Origin: Latrodectus hesperus
Taxonomy: Eukaryota > Arthropoda > Arachnida > Araneae > Theridiidae
Assembly (NCBI GenBank): GCA_037975125.1
Contig: CM075854.1
Span: 67,377,761 to 67,441,760 of the forward strand
Length of the DNA stretch: 64,000 bases
Direction of reading: 5' to 3'
How positions within the stretch are numbered: position 1 is the first letter of the stretch; each line of letters begins with the position of its first letter. The position numbers and the translations under genes are program-made. Shown here piece by piece: positions 1 through 13,567 of this stretch. The notes beneath the pieces were generated by a model that made no database searches, was not told the origin of the DNA, and saw nothing but the letters and a program-made list of their open reading frames with translations.

Positions 1-429
1 AATGCATATTTTAAGGAGTATATAATAAGATAAATAAATTATTTCATAACTTTACAAACACTAATCAATAGATATAATTATGCATAAAAAACAGAAAACT
101 TATAGTCCATCAAAGTAATTAGTTTAAGCTATTATACACTACTTATGGTAATTAAAGAATACTGAAAAATTTTCATAAAATAAAGGTATAAGCATTTTTA
201 TTCATAAAATAGAAAAAAAGTTGTAAATGTAAGATTTTTCCCATTTTCAAGTTTCACAAAATTCAAATTTTGAGTTTGACTTCAAAGACGACACTTCAGA
301 GGCAGTGAATGGTATTTGGCGTTCAACTTAATGTATGGTAAAGCGGAGAAAATGATCAACATTCAGCATGCGCGCGTTCTTTAAACAAAGTCATTTAACT
401 GAATCAGTTATCTTGGAGAGCTGCTGGTT
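1..429. other. AT-rich non-coding DNA, left edge
   Basis: Bases 1-250 are featureless AT-rich DNA. From about 250 onward the sequence gains G and C and probably holds the left arm of the decayed Tc1/mariner copy that follows. No inverted-repeat end could be found here to fix that element's left boundary. Confidence 0.5.
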
Positions 430-1340
430 AGTTAGGGAGTGGGATGAAACACAATCCAAAGTTGCACAACTCGTTGGAGTTTCACAAAGTGAGATTTTCA
501 AGAACCGGTTTTGAAGATTGAAAATGCAGGCCAAAGTTCAGGGCAATGTCATAGATGTTCATCAACGCTCAATAAAGACCTGTACTTAAATCTTATGGCT
601 AGGAGACACCGAAATATAAATGCCACTTTTTTCAACAACACATTCACTCGGCTTCTTGTAGAACAGTTTCGACACAAGTTGTCCAAAAACCGCCATTGTA
701 GGGCTATGTGCTCCCCTACGAATGGTGTGTGGCACGTTAACAGCAACGCATCTTCTCTCACACACGGAATGGGTGAAAGAGCATGTAAACTTTAGGAAAA
801 ATAAGTGGAGCAATATTCTTTTCTTCAACCAGTCCCATTTTTCTCTTTACAACTCATTGGAGTTTCACAAATAATAGGCATATTTTCACCTGAAGAGAAC
901 GCGTCACTAGAATCCTACGTTTGTGCACAAAAATTTTAGATTTAACTGTGGAGTAGTCATGGTCTATGGATCATCTCCATATCATTTGAAGTGGAGCTCT
1001 GACCATTCACTAATATATGAATGAAACCCTCACACCTGTTGCAGCAATTGGAGATGACTTCATGTTAATACACCACAATCACAGACCACACCATACTGTC
1101 TTGGTGAATGATTCTCTTTATGAGGAAGGAATCATACAAAGGGAATAATCAGCATGTTCTCCAGAAATGAACCGAATAGAGCCATGTTTGGGACATTCTA
1201 GGAAAAAGAGTTGCTCGATGCCTACTACTCCCACAAATTCTTCAAGAACTGGAAAGAGATATTTTGGAAGAATGGGACGGAAAAGTACTATCCCTCATTA
1301 ATAACCTTTTGACTGGATGTCTCAAAGTTCACCATTGCTA
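430..1340 (+). pseudogene. Decayed Tc1/mariner transposase relic
   Basis: A cut-and-paste DNA transposase of the Tc1/mariner superfamily, now dead. Fragments of the usual order can be read in shifting frames. A helix-turn-helix-like segment lies at 437-511 (VAQLVGVSQSEIFKNRF, then a stop). An ARRHRNINAT block follows near 595-625. The block before the first catalytic residue is at 764-850 (TEWVKEHVNF, then ILFFNQSHFSL, where the expected Asp is Asn). A block at about 1056-1090 reads LIHHNHRPHH, with His where the second catalytic Asp belongs. A NRIEPCLGH block is near 1160, and a C-terminal LLPQILQELERDILEEWDG block is near 1225-1280. Several frameshifts and stops separate them. With two catalytic positions lost and no detectable terminal repeats, this is an old copy. 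The superfamily is supported by block order; the exact family is not. Confidence 0.7.
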
Positions 1341-1344
1341 ATCG

Positions 1345-4300
1345 TTTGGGGAAATCACACCCCCTACTAAAAACTATTTTTTAATGAAAACACTTAATTT
1401 GTTTTTTACATAATTACAAGTAGCGTTTTTTTTTCTTTCCACCAAAATGCTCAATTAAGCGCATTTTTTCTGCCAAACAAATGGGATATTTTATTTCACT
1501 AAGCCTACTTTGTCTGCCACAATCCACCAACCAATTCATCAGGCGCAAGTTCAAGTCACAATCTCAATATCCTTTTACCTTTTTAAACAGTGCATTTACA
1601 AGCTTTGCAAATGAGCTTTTATATCTGAGTTTAAATGAGATACAGTTAAAATTCCTCAATTCTTTACAATTGTTTTGGTTATAAAGTAAACAGTTTATTA
1701 ATTTATATAAAATGTAAAAAATAAAAATGATAAAGGTAATACAAATATCTAAATTTTAAATAAAATCTTCATTTGTTTAAAAAACAAAATTTTTACTGTT
1801 AAATTAATTTGTGTTAAAATTCTATAGACTTTATTTCCATATGAGATCACGATTATCTCAGGTAACTGGGATATTTAATATGCAAACATTGATATTTAAT
1901 CCATCATTAAAATATTTTTATCACTGACTATTTAAATCGAAAAATAACATTGACAGAAAATACTGGAAATAAAATAGTTCTCATTGAAGAAGTCGCTTTC
2001 AACTATCGCTTTCTTTTCGAAACTTAGTTGCTGTTAAGTTCCACTAAATAAATTGAGCTTTTATTTCCATATAGTGCAAACATTAAGTGCGAAAAGTTTG
2101 GTATGATCAATTCTAAAAATTTACTACCTTATTTAGATAAATTATTTGTTGTGTTTAGAAAATTTGTTTGTGATATTAAAAAAATTATAATAAATAAAAA
2201 AAAATTTGATTTATTGTATATAAATTTCAATTTTATATTGTAACTGTTTTTGGGTTATTCTTCTTCATAAAATCTATTGATGTAGGCAGATAATTTAAAT
2301 TAATTGATTTTATACATTCATACTTTTCACATCAGCTGAGAAATATATGTTAAAGTTATATTTAAAATATTTTAATAAATTTGTTTTAAGAAAATGTAGC
2401 AAATCAAGCTCAATATCTGAGGAATTAGTTAATAATTTACATAATTTGTTATTTGTTTTTAAAACAATGCAAGAACTGTTTATCATGTTAAGCAATTTAT
2501 TAGATAATACCAACATATATAATCCATTGTTCACTAATTTAATATTTCATGCAAATTAAATTGACCTTCTGAGTACTTTTTCATGAGAGAATTCCACATA
2601 TCTTTCCTTTCAATATAAGTTAAGTAACTGATTTACAGTTTAAAAATTTATTAATAGCTAATTTACAATGAATACGAATTCAATAAAGATTATAATTCAG
2701 ATAGTTCTCTTTTTAATGCATATTGTTTATGTAAATCAAAAAAAATGTTCATAAATACATTACAATTTTAATAATTGCAACAATTGTGCACATAAGATAT
2801 AATTTGTGGTAGTGAAAGTGTTTTTCCATTGATATTTTGACTCAATTAGCTTAATTAAATTTGGCATATTAATTTAACTAATTTATCTTTAAGGCAAATA
2901 AATAAAACTTACAATATAACTACTATAATTTACAGATTCTAAGCTCTGTTATTATCGTTTAATATGTATTTATAAATGGGTGAAAATAATTAAACTAAAG
3001 ATAATTATTCCTTGAGCTGGGATAACGCATAAAACAGAACAAATATCCTCATTATTAGATATGCATATTTAGTGCAAAAGTAAAAAAGATAAATAATTTA
3101 ATTTCTTAGAGTATTTCTACATAATTAGTTCTTTTTGTATAATTATTTTAGCTTTTATATTTGTTTGAATATATAACTTTTTAAAATACTTCAATAAAAG
3201 TTAATTTTCAAACAAATTTACAATTTTCCTTCTTTAAGAACTCAATGAAATACATAAGAAGGTATAGATGTAAAAAGTATTTTATTTCAATCAGAACACA
3301 ATTTTTATCAAAAAAGGCATAAAATATGTTTTTTACACATCATTAAAATATAACGTTTATTTTTTACATGGTTATTCCAAAATATTTGACTAAATTATCG
3401 CTAAATATTCAAATTTGACTGCAAATAATCAAATAAAGTACTTCTTGGAAGCACTTTTATTTAAAAAGTAGTTAATTTAATCTTGAGAGTAGTTCATATT
3501 ATTTATTCCAAAAATATTCTCCCATGTCATATACTTATAATTTGATATTTTCTCCAAATTTTTTTAAAGAATAAATTTTACTATTATTAATGTTACAATT
3601 TTAGACCAAGAATAATTCTAGTCAAATTATAAAAAAGTTTACATCAAGGAAAAAATATTAGCATGTGATTTAAAAGGAATGACAGTGCTTTTAAACGAGA
3701 AAAAGTAAAATAGAGTTCAAGATTAAATTTCAAATAGCTATTTCCAGAATTGATATTTGATATATAGCGTATACTCATGTAAATGTTTTATTTGCTGAAT
3801 AGAATACATGATTGATTTAAATCGTATCGTTGGATTGTTAAATGTGTCATAAGAGAGGAATACTCTGTAAAAAAAATGAACTTTTTGAATAATAAAAATA
3901 ATAATTATTCTCTTTTGAAAATATGTCTACATGTAATTATATTTTTGGATTTTTCACAAATCAATAAAATATTAAATTTTACTTATTTGCATTCTCATAT
4001 TTTGTTAACATTTTGTGTTAACAAGCTTTTATATTTAAGTATGCGAATTTCACTTCAAAATAAATTATTATACTTATAAAAAATGATGAATTTTAAAAAT
4101 TAAATATTTTAATAAAAATATTTAAATATTTTTTGTAATTTTTAAGCCATATTTCTTTTTAGTAAATTAAGTTATATTGTTTAGAATAAAAAAAAATTAA
4201 AAAGATTTGGTAACTGCTTTTGTAATCATTATAAAACAGTTTTTTTAATATCGTCTACGTTAACGATACAGTAATATATCACAACAGTGAAAAAATATTT

Positions 4301-5397
4301 TTTACAAGAAAAATTTATTTCTAAGAGCGTAAATTTATTAATATAATTTCATTCTCTCATTTTTATATTTATAAATATAATGAATGCCTTTTCTTACTTT
4401 ATTTCTGAATTTATGCCTATAGCATATTTCCAACAGAGTAATATATATAGGCAACACATAAATACATAAATCCTTTCTAATGTAAAAAAACAATGGTTAT
4501 AATATTAATTCTATCATCTGAAATAAATGTAATTTTTCATGGTCGATTGAAGGAATATTTAATTTACTTTTCTTACCATATGCAAAATTAATCAAATGAT
4601 AGTTAATTACTCTGTTATTGAGCTTCAAGATTTATTACTACGATATTTATTACGGTAAAAGAAACAAAAAAGATCAAACTTTGGAATTCAAACGAATGTT
4701 ATTTATATATTATAATATTTTACAGTCTTCTAAGTAAATTGAATTGTAATACAATGCAAATGATTTACTTAGTTAATTAAATATAATTAAGTACAAATAT
4801 TTTCTAATAAATATCATTTCTTTGGAATGGTTCTTATGTGTTTATTTATACATTCTGAAATTAAGAATTGGAAAACAATTATATTGCTGAATCTATTTTT
4901 TATGAACTGATATTTTTCATTAAAATGTTATTATATGATTATTTCAAGCACACAAATTCTGTATTTATAAAAGTTTAAGCAAAATGTATTTTTCTGTGAT
5001 TTAATATCATACTTTGGAATCATTTTCATAACATAATAATTTCTTTCTATAAATTGCGATAATGTTAGCAGTTCTGTTTAAAATACAATATAAATATAAC
5101 TTAAAAATTCCTTACTCCAAACTATTATATTTCTGTATTTTATTAAATGCCATTCGAACGTACAATTCTTTTTAAAAAAAACATCGTGATGCATCTGAAA
5201 GAATTTAAAAATAAGTCTATACTAAGTTGTGTTTTGCAATATAGCTTTTAACATTTTTATTTATTTTGTAAAGGAACACTAAAATTTATATGTTAATATA
5301 TTTTAGATCAAAGTATTTGATTAGAATATTAAAATTGAATCACTTCAACCAGAAATATATGTATGTATAATGATATATTTATATATTTCATGCATAA

Positions 5398-5404
<7 letters not shown>
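1345..5404. other. AT-rich DNA without recognisable features
   Basis: Four kilobases of A/T-dominated sequence with homopolymer runs. Short open frames (for example 1481-1684, 2347-2559 and 3876-4079) have the Phe/Leu/Asn/Lys/Ile composition expected from base content and show no recognisable motif. I see no gene, RNA gene or mobile element. Confidence 0.6.

Positions 5405-5435
<31 letters not shown>
5405..5435. repeat. (TA)n microsatellite
   Basis: A pure TA dinucleotide run of 31 bases, the shortest of the clear TA tracts in the window. Confidence 0.95.
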
Positions 5436-5437
<2 letters not shown>

Positions 5438-8415
5438 CAATAGAAAAATACAGCTAAATAATAATAACAAAGAACTTAATATTATGTGTCTTTTTGTGCT
5501 TAACTACATATAAAACCTTATTTTTATAACGGTTACAATACACTATTTTCCTGAAGTACATACTTTTAATAATTATATTTGACTTAATTCTCTCATTGAA
5601 ATCTATACAATTATCATTTAGAGAATTATCTTAATTTTTAACGTGTCTTGTAAGAAATGTGGATTCGATCATGCTTCAAATTATATGTCAGACTTACTTT
5701 AGTATTAAAATATTCAAGACGTATCTATGAAAACTGCCTTGCTTCCTCGACATTTTTACCAAAAATTCGAATGCTTTTGCTTTCAACGATAAATATAAAA
5801 ATGGAGAAATTTTCACTTTTAAAGAAAATGGAAAATATTAAGAAATTCTCGCACATTTTTCAGCAACGTTGAATTGTACTCGCATATGTACATACATATG
5901 CGAGTATCTTCAGCATCTTGATATATAACTGAGTACCTACATGTACAGTATACGTTGAACTTAAGTATTATTCCCTACAATTGAAGCTTATTTTTATGTG
6001 CCAGATTGCAATAAAAGTAAAATTTGTACTTTTGGAAAAAAATTTGGATAGTAACTGAACTTTTCTATATTCATAAATACAAAAAATTATAAAATACCGA
6101 TAGCTTTAAGAAGGAAGGAATGTGTTAACATTAAAAATATCACAAAGCATAAACAATAGTAAATGTTTTTTTTTTTTGAAGTTTCAAATGCGTTAGTAAA
6201 ATAATGTACATTTCAATTCTACAAACATGATTGTATCAAATAGCTCAGTAAATTATTCTACTTTACAAAAACAATATATGCGTGTAAACTTAAATGCAGA
6301 TTTTTAATTTAATTTTATATTTTCTCTAAAAGTAAGAAATTGTTATCGATAGATATTTTTTTCTTTTTTATTTGAATTCAGTAAAATTACGGATAAAAAT
6401 TTAAGTTTATACATAAGACATTTAATTAAAAACTTAAATGTACATCTTCAGTTTCAAAGATAAAGAAGTTTAGATTACATTGTAAATCATAAAATTTGAA
6501 GCAAAAAATTAACTAGCTTCTTTTGAGCATGAAACATTTCTCATACAGTTATTTTACTGAACTCTTTTTAAAGAAAAATGTCAGTTTTCATTTGTCTTTA
6601 CCCAATAGATACCAAAAATTTTATTTTATTTTCAAAATGTTATATTAACATAAAGAAATAATCAAATAAGAAAAGTATCTTTTGAAAATTGTTAAATTAT
6701 TAGCTTATTAGTTAAAATTTAATCAAAATCAATTCCTTTAGGAACTGAATCACCGAAATCAACAATATTTTAACAACACAGTAAATTGTGATAAACTTTA
6801 ATAAAACGCTGAATTCCTTTGAAATGTATTATAAACTCATCATGATAAACAGTTTCCGTTATTGAACCTACCTCTCCAGTATTCTTGATACATAATTAAA
6901 TGATAATTATTAATTTCTGTAAAAACATATACAAATTAGAGACGCTTATTTATATTATGTTTATTACGTTTTTCAGCTACAATTTCAGTATTTATAGACA
7001 CAACAATTTAAATTAAATTTACACTTCTAAATAAAAACCAAGAAAACTAATTACTCAAGAATCGCAGATAATTTGCTATATAACAAAGAATAAAGAATTA
7101 AAACAAAAATTGCCTTTTTTTAAATTAAAATAGCTATCAAAAGTAGTAAATACATAAATAATGTCAGCCCCAGTAATAAAATGTAATGAATCGAGAGCGA
7201 AACATTTTTTGTGAAATGTTTACTAATATTTAAAATAATTTAATACTTAGTATTGTACGTTCTGACGATTAGAAGTTTTCCCAGGTTTTTATGTTTATTT
7301 ACTCAGGAAGGGAACTACTTTCGAAATGTCAACGAAATATTTATTATACCCAAAAAATAGATACTGCGAAACTACTGTATCACGTTTTCCGTATAAATAA
7401 TCTAAGAGTTTTTTTGAACTCCATATTACAAATATCGAACAGCTCTCTAGAGAGAGCTTCAATGCCTTTCTTTTTAAAATAAAGTAAAATATTAAATTCC
7501 TGAATATTTTAAAAATCGACTACAACTTATTCGTTCTACTCTATTATTATTATATTATCATAATCTATTAAATTGCAAATTTTGTACACAGAAAAATTGC
7601 AAGCTAGACACATTTTGAAATTATTTTTCTTTCAAAAATTTTAATTTAATCTTTTTCAACAATCAATACGAAAATCTCTTTTGAAATTATGTCCTTAACA
7701 GTAGAAATAATAAAGGGACTGATATACTTAACCACAAAGGATTAAATGTATCTATCAAAAAGATTATTAAAACAAATTAATTATATGATTGGTTCACATT
7801 TCATTACAATATTTTGTAATTAACTTAAAAGTAAATAAGTCTCCTGAAAAATACCTATTTATTTTCATTTCAGATATTTTAAATCAATTAAAAAAACAAC
7901 ACGCACATAATCGACAATATATTATGCAGATACATTACAATCCTTTATTTTTATTTTAATTATTTAAAGGAAATAAAATTCCAATTAATTCAATCATCAA
8001 ACACAGTGATAAAATATTTAAAAACTTCCACACACATATTACATTTCATAAATAAATTGCAAATCATTTTTAGATGTATTCATTTTAATAAAAATGAAAT
8101 TTTTTGCTCACATAAAAGCATTAATTATTTTCAAACAATTAAGAATAAAATTATGCATATCCAAATATTGCCATAATCTCTTAAACTTTGATTGATTCTT
8201 TATTTTTAATTATAACTTTTTAATGTATGTGTGGATAATAACTAAAATAAAGGAAACTTTTAGCAGAAAAGTAAGTATTTAATTATTCGTACAGAAAATC
8301 AGCTTGTGTAATTATTATCTATAATCATTTCCCTTTAATGAGAAAAGTTATTCTTGAAATTTAGCACAAAGCAAAATTTTCTTACTCAAACACTTAATGG
8401 AGGGTGAAACAATCT
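5436..8415. other. AT-rich DNA, one perfect hairpin
   Basis: Featureless AT-rich DNA apart from the inverted repeat at 5877-5906, listed separately. The small frame at 5657-5872 resembles no family I know and ends just before that hairpin. Confidence 0.55.
5877..5906. repeat. Perfect 12-bp inverted repeat (hairpin)
   Basis: The arms TACTCGCATATG and CATATGCGAGTA are exact reverse complements separated by TACATA. The arms contain CpG and are more GC-rich than the surroundings. This is not a T-tract terminator. It may be a fold-back remnant of a small mobile element or chance. Confidence 0.8.
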
Positions 8416-8429
8416 TTTTTCTTCCTTAG

Positions 8430-8530
8430 ACGGTGTCTTTAGAGCATTAAACAGCTGGGTTCCGAGTCGTTTGATGATATCAACTTCTAAAGAAGGAAGA
8501 CATTTTTTTCACTGGCTAAATTTTAAATAA
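8430..8530 (+). other. Possible small coding exon, unrecognised
   Basis: A pyrimidine-rich stretch ending in TTCCTTAG (8422-8429) looks like a 3' splice site. It is followed by an open frame of 32 codons from 8432 that begins GVFRALNSWVPSRLM and ends in TAA at 8528-8530. The stretch is less AT-biased than its flanks. No family is recognised. In DNA this rich in T, splice-like pyrimidine tracts occur often by chance, so this is only a candidate. Confidence 0.15.
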
Positions 8531-11500
8531 TAATAAAGTTAGTTATTGATATTATGGGGAATATGCTAAATTTTTTCTATTGAAATTTCTCTAATCATGC
8601 ATAAACTAATATCATTGATTAAGCATCTTAATTACGGGGTTTCTGAAACAACGATGAAAATAAATCGATAAAGAGTAGAGTTGAAGGAGAGATGTCAAAG
8701 ATATTTTTCCAACACTTTCCAATGTATGTCTTTTCATCAAATAGTTTTAGAACTATATCAATAGTTTTAAGCTGAATGTTTGCAAATTTTATTTTTGTTG
8801 AAAACATTATTTTAAAAATATATTACATTTTTGTCTAAAATAACGTTATTTTCAAGATATTATTAACTGTTATCATTTAGATTATAGCTGAAAAAATGTA
8901 TTATACTATTTGGTTTAGAGTAATGTAATATTTCATACAGAATTCTTTTTATTATAGTATTATCTAATCATTTCAGCTTTTTTAAGAATAATATTTGTTA
9001 GGTTTTAAATGAAAGAAATTGTGCTCCACATCATGCAAAATAGTTATCAAATCATAATATAATTATCAAATAGGAAAAATTATATTTTGCTTAAAAATAT
9101 ACCTCTTAAAGATTTTGTCATTTGCTCTTCACTTTCATAATTGTTTTTAAGTAATAATTATATAAAAGATAACAAAATGTGTTAAATGTAGCCAGATATG
9201 CTAACAAATAGGAATTCAAAGCAATCCTCAGTAATATATGATCTTGATTCCAATAAAAATAATCATGGCACCTATTTCAAGCGTATGAATATTTAAGGAA
9301 TACATTAAACAGGAAATGAGGAAAAATAAATTCAGACCAAAAAGACGTTTTCATAACACGTATTCCAAAATTAATTAGATTTATTTATGTGTAAAAGTTT
9401 AAGCATTTAAGAATAAATATGCATTTTACACGTACTGAATTGAAACATACATCATATATTACCTCATCGACCATTTTCATTCAGCAAGTATGTTACCAAA
9501 TGTTGTAAATTTCTTTCTCAAAATATGAGGGGAAAAACAAGGAAATTAACTTAAAGTTTGATTGAAACAAATAAATAAACTATATTTTTAATTCAATTTC
9601 ACTTTTCATTTATAAATTTAAAATTTGTATGTGCTAAAAATTAAAAATGTAAAGAATGCCTAGTCGCAGCGTTTGGTGAAATAACTTTCAATGGAAATAT
9701 TTGACAGGATGATACATAAGTACCAAAAACTCTGTGAGTGTGATGAATTTTTGTAGTTACATCTTAAAAAATCATAGTGAAAAAAATTAGCAAATTTTTC
9801 AAAGTGCTTTTAATACAATAACAGAAGAAATAAAAGAACATACATTTATAGAGTAATTTAAATTTTACTTATATTCTTAGTGACGGAAAATATAGTCTAA
9901 TAACAAATTTTCATTTTATTGGGCTTCGAAAATGAATTATTTTACATAATACATTGATTGAAATAAAATATTTTACAAAATGTTACTGAGAATTTGTGTT
10001 TTACTTAGTTTTTTACAACACTTTCTTAGATGCGGAATAATGGCTCCTTCCACAATTGATCCACCTTAATTCGATTCTAGTTTAAGTTTGTGGGAATATT
10101 TACCTGTATGAAAAATCTTTAAGTCGTAATACTCGTAATACTTTTTTTATTGGTATTCTTGTAATTGAAATTCAGACTATTTCAATACTATTTTTATTTA
10201 CAAAAATAAGCAAAAAGTATTCATTATCAACATTACTTTTTAATTAAAATTTGATTTGAGCTATTTTTCGTGGAAGTTTTAAGATAACTACAGGCATTTA
10301 AGACTACTAAAATTTATTACTGTAATAAAATATATAATAATAATATATTTTCATGTACTTCACTACAATGCAATGATATATTTCATATAGAAAACCATAT
10401 TAATAAAATGCGATATTTAGAAACTTCAAGACAGACAGTATTACTAAATGTTATATTTTATTAATTCAAATTGTGAAATATGTGTAACATTAGAACTCTA
10501 TCAATATTTCTATCAACAATATAATTAGAATAAAATAATAATGTGAAGAAGTAGACATTGTATAAACTGTTGTATAAAATAATTGACTGAATATGTACTC
10601 ACGCTATACGATTTCTCTTTCTCTTTGGGAATCCCTATCTCAAAATGCTTCGAATAATAACTTATTGGATATATTTACTCCTATGCATATTAATATTCAG
10701 TCTAGGTAATACATATTTTTAAAATATTGATGTCTTTTACGAAATGGTAATTCTTTCGATTAAGCTACCAGACTCCATAAATCTATTTCAACCGTAATAT
10801 CAGGGATTTTACTCTGATTCAAAATTTTTGATTATGTGAATAAAAATGAAAGGAATGCATTACTATTTGAGTTTCTGAAATCAAAACTCTGTGCCCATTG
10901 GGAAAAATACAATGGAACTGTCGAGTTTTAGTTTGATTTATAAATGAAATATTCTCAGGAGAAATATCTTTTCAAAATTAATTAACTGGCTCAGCATTAG
11001 AGCGAGGTGTGTGTGTGTGTAAGAATTTCCCTTTTAGAATATTAAATAAGAGTGCAAAATATTCCATCATCATTATCGTGAAAATACTATGGAAATTTTG
11101 CTAAGCATCAGTTTTCAACAAGTGGATTCATTTGTTTTTGAATTTCTTTTTATGCTAAAAAGTAGGTTTTAAAATGGTAGGAGCAACAGAGGGAAAGATA
11201 TTTTACCACTTAGGAGAGTAAAAAGGCGTCATAAATCTGCATTTTCTATCCTACTATGACAAGAAGAAATCTTAGATTTTCAAAATGTAAACAGAAAAAG
11301 AATTTCTCTTTTTGTAAAATATTTTCTCTTTTATACTAATAGAAAATTTAGGAAATATCCAACAACATTTCATTTAACTCAATTTATTCGTTAAATATAA
11401 ATTAATTATAATAATAGTTTAATTGTATTTGTTTATTAAATTAAACTTTATTTATTTATACTAAATTCATTAATTTAATTTTCATTTTAAATTCAAATTT

Positions 11501-12359
11501 AATTTATCAGCTGTAGACTTAACATTTTCAGAACACAAAAATGGCGTAAAAAATGTTAAGAACTAATTTGCAGCGAAACAATTGTCAAGTAAAGTTAAAA
11601 GATTTTTATAATTTACTCAATAAATTCCGAATTTTTTTTTAAAATCATAATACTGTGTGAAAATTTAGTTTTATCATTAAGTGTACAGTTTTCAAGGTAC
11701 TAAGCAATTACATCTAACTTCAATAAAAATAATCTATGAAACAATTACCTATAATTAACTCAATTTTTTTCACTTTTATTATTATATTTTTTAAGTTTAT
11801 TGCAGCCATTTTTGACATTCATAGTTGAAATACTCACACAGACATTTTTAGCAACAATAATTCATCAGGTAAATTGAAATATTAAATCTATCTGTAAATA
11901 ATACTGTAGATAATTAAAATCTGAGAATTTAAACTGAACTGTGTAGTTAACTCTTAAATGTAAGTTTTTATGACTGCCGTTGAAGAGGTACATACTAAAA
12001 CAGAAGAAAAATATTTTTACGTATCATATAATTACACTGTTGGAGAATGTTAGCGCTACAATACAATGTAACATTGAAGAGCACATTATGATCATCACCT
12101 TAAGATGAATTGGGTCATTTTTAACAGACAATTAATTTCAACCTAGAATAATGTAGATGCCACAGGTTCTCAATTTATTATTACAGTATATTGTCTATAT
12201 AATAATTGATATAAATATGCTCTAGTTACTAACAAATTCGATAAATGCACAATCATATGTGCATACATATCAAATATGTCTGACTCATCAGCAACTTTAT
12301 GAACAATTTTACACTTTTAGTCTGTTCTTATGATTTCAGTAATATAAAGAAATTCCAAT
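8531..12359. other. AT-rich DNA without recognisable features
   Basis: No gene, RNA gene or element end could be recognised. A short GT run lies at about 11009-11020. Confidence 0.55.
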
Positions 12360-13103
12360 CGAGAACAGTTAGTTAAGGCTGCGTACAGAGACCATTATTG
12401 TAAACAATTCTGGTACTCTCTCATAAATTGAATCATCCCACCTTAGATTCCATGAGAAACCAAAATTGGACACATTTAATGGACAGCCCAACAGCGAGAT
12501 ATTGTTAAATATTTTTACATATCCGCTGTCTGTAGATACTGAAACTTATTGTGTGTTGCAAAGGAGAAAATCAAGAAAACTCCTAAGCATCTAACAAACG
12601 TAGATATCTATGATGACATTCAGAAAGCAAAAGCAAGACATCCATCTCCCATTGTGTAACCAAGGTTGGGAATGAACTTTTTCCTCGAAATAGCTTAATT
12701 CTACTACTAGACCACGGTGAGTCCATTCACAAAATTCTGTATCCGATTGAATCAAAGTCATTTTAAGTTCTTAGTTAAATGAAATAAGATCAAATATGTT
12801 TCTTTTTGTTCTATGTTATTTTCCACCATTTATCTGCGTAGAGAAACAGATATAAAAGCGTTTTAATCATTTCAGAAAAGCTTAAACAAATTACATTTTG
12901 TGCGAACAGGCTAGGGACTAGTCTCCTAAGTTAACTGTTTAAACATTTTAGTGAGATGATCGATATTCTCATCAATCTTACATACTTGGTCTTATTTTTC
13001 ATTTGGAATTTACAAATACCCTAACAAATGAAGGATTTCCTAAAAGTTTCTTGTCCAGAAGACTTTACATAGACAATGGGCCGTATTCATAAGTTGCAAG
13101 TGA
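12360..13103. other. Gene-like island, unrecognised remnant
   Basis: Base composition shifts toward balanced sequence with CpG sites. One plus-strand frame at about 12540-12658 reads as a plausible protein segment (for example KKTPKHLTNVDIYDDIQ) between stops, and ends in TAA. Nothing identifies the family. Together with the open frame at 13104-13325 it may be one decayed gene or mobile element. Confidence 0.25.
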
Positions 13104-13325
13104 GCAAATAATGAAAACATCCAAGCCCATATCCCGACAGACTTGAATGTAGTCTGCAGAAATGGAAGATCAATCTTCCATTGTTTAACAGTGTACTTTA
13201 TTGAACCCGAGAATTACACCTCTGAAGAGCGTGATCCTCCCACTAGTAATAGCAGAGTTCAAAACATTTCGGTAGTTGCTACATTTATCGAAGAATTTAC
13301 CATAAGGGATTATCATCGCTGTTAA
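13104..13325 (+). pseudogene. Open frame of unknown origin, possible decayed gene fragment
   Basis: Seventy-three sense codons lie between a TGA at 13101-13103 and a TAA at 13323-13325. There is no internal ATG near the front, so this would be an exon or a fragment rather than a complete gene. The product has balanced composition (for example [18 protein letters not shown]), unlike the Ile/Lys/Phe/Asn-rich chance frames elsewhere. It has no signal peptide, membrane segment or motif that I recognise. It abuts a long TA microsatellite immediately downstream. It could be a remnant of a mobile element or an exon of a host gene. Function unknown. Confidence 0.25.
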
Positions 13326-13328
13326 TAT

Positions 13329-13331
<3 letters not shown>

Positions 13332-13408
<77 letters not shown>

Positions 13409-13471
13409 TATACATATATATATATATACATATATATACATATACATACATATACATATATATACATATAC

Positions 13472-13564
<93 letters not shown>
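13332..13564. repeat. Compound (TA)n / TACATA microsatellite
   Basis: A 233-base tract. Its two ends are pure TA repeats, and the middle (about 13402-13485) is repeatedly interrupted by C, giving TACATA units. Tyr-Ile open frames across it are artefacts of the repeat. Confidence 0.95.

Positions 13565-13567
<3 letters not shown>

Noticed and set aside
1481..1684. 67-residue frame just after the first transposon relic
   Set aside because: Ser/Leu/Phe-rich composition expected from AT-rich DNA, with no motif and no link to the transposase.
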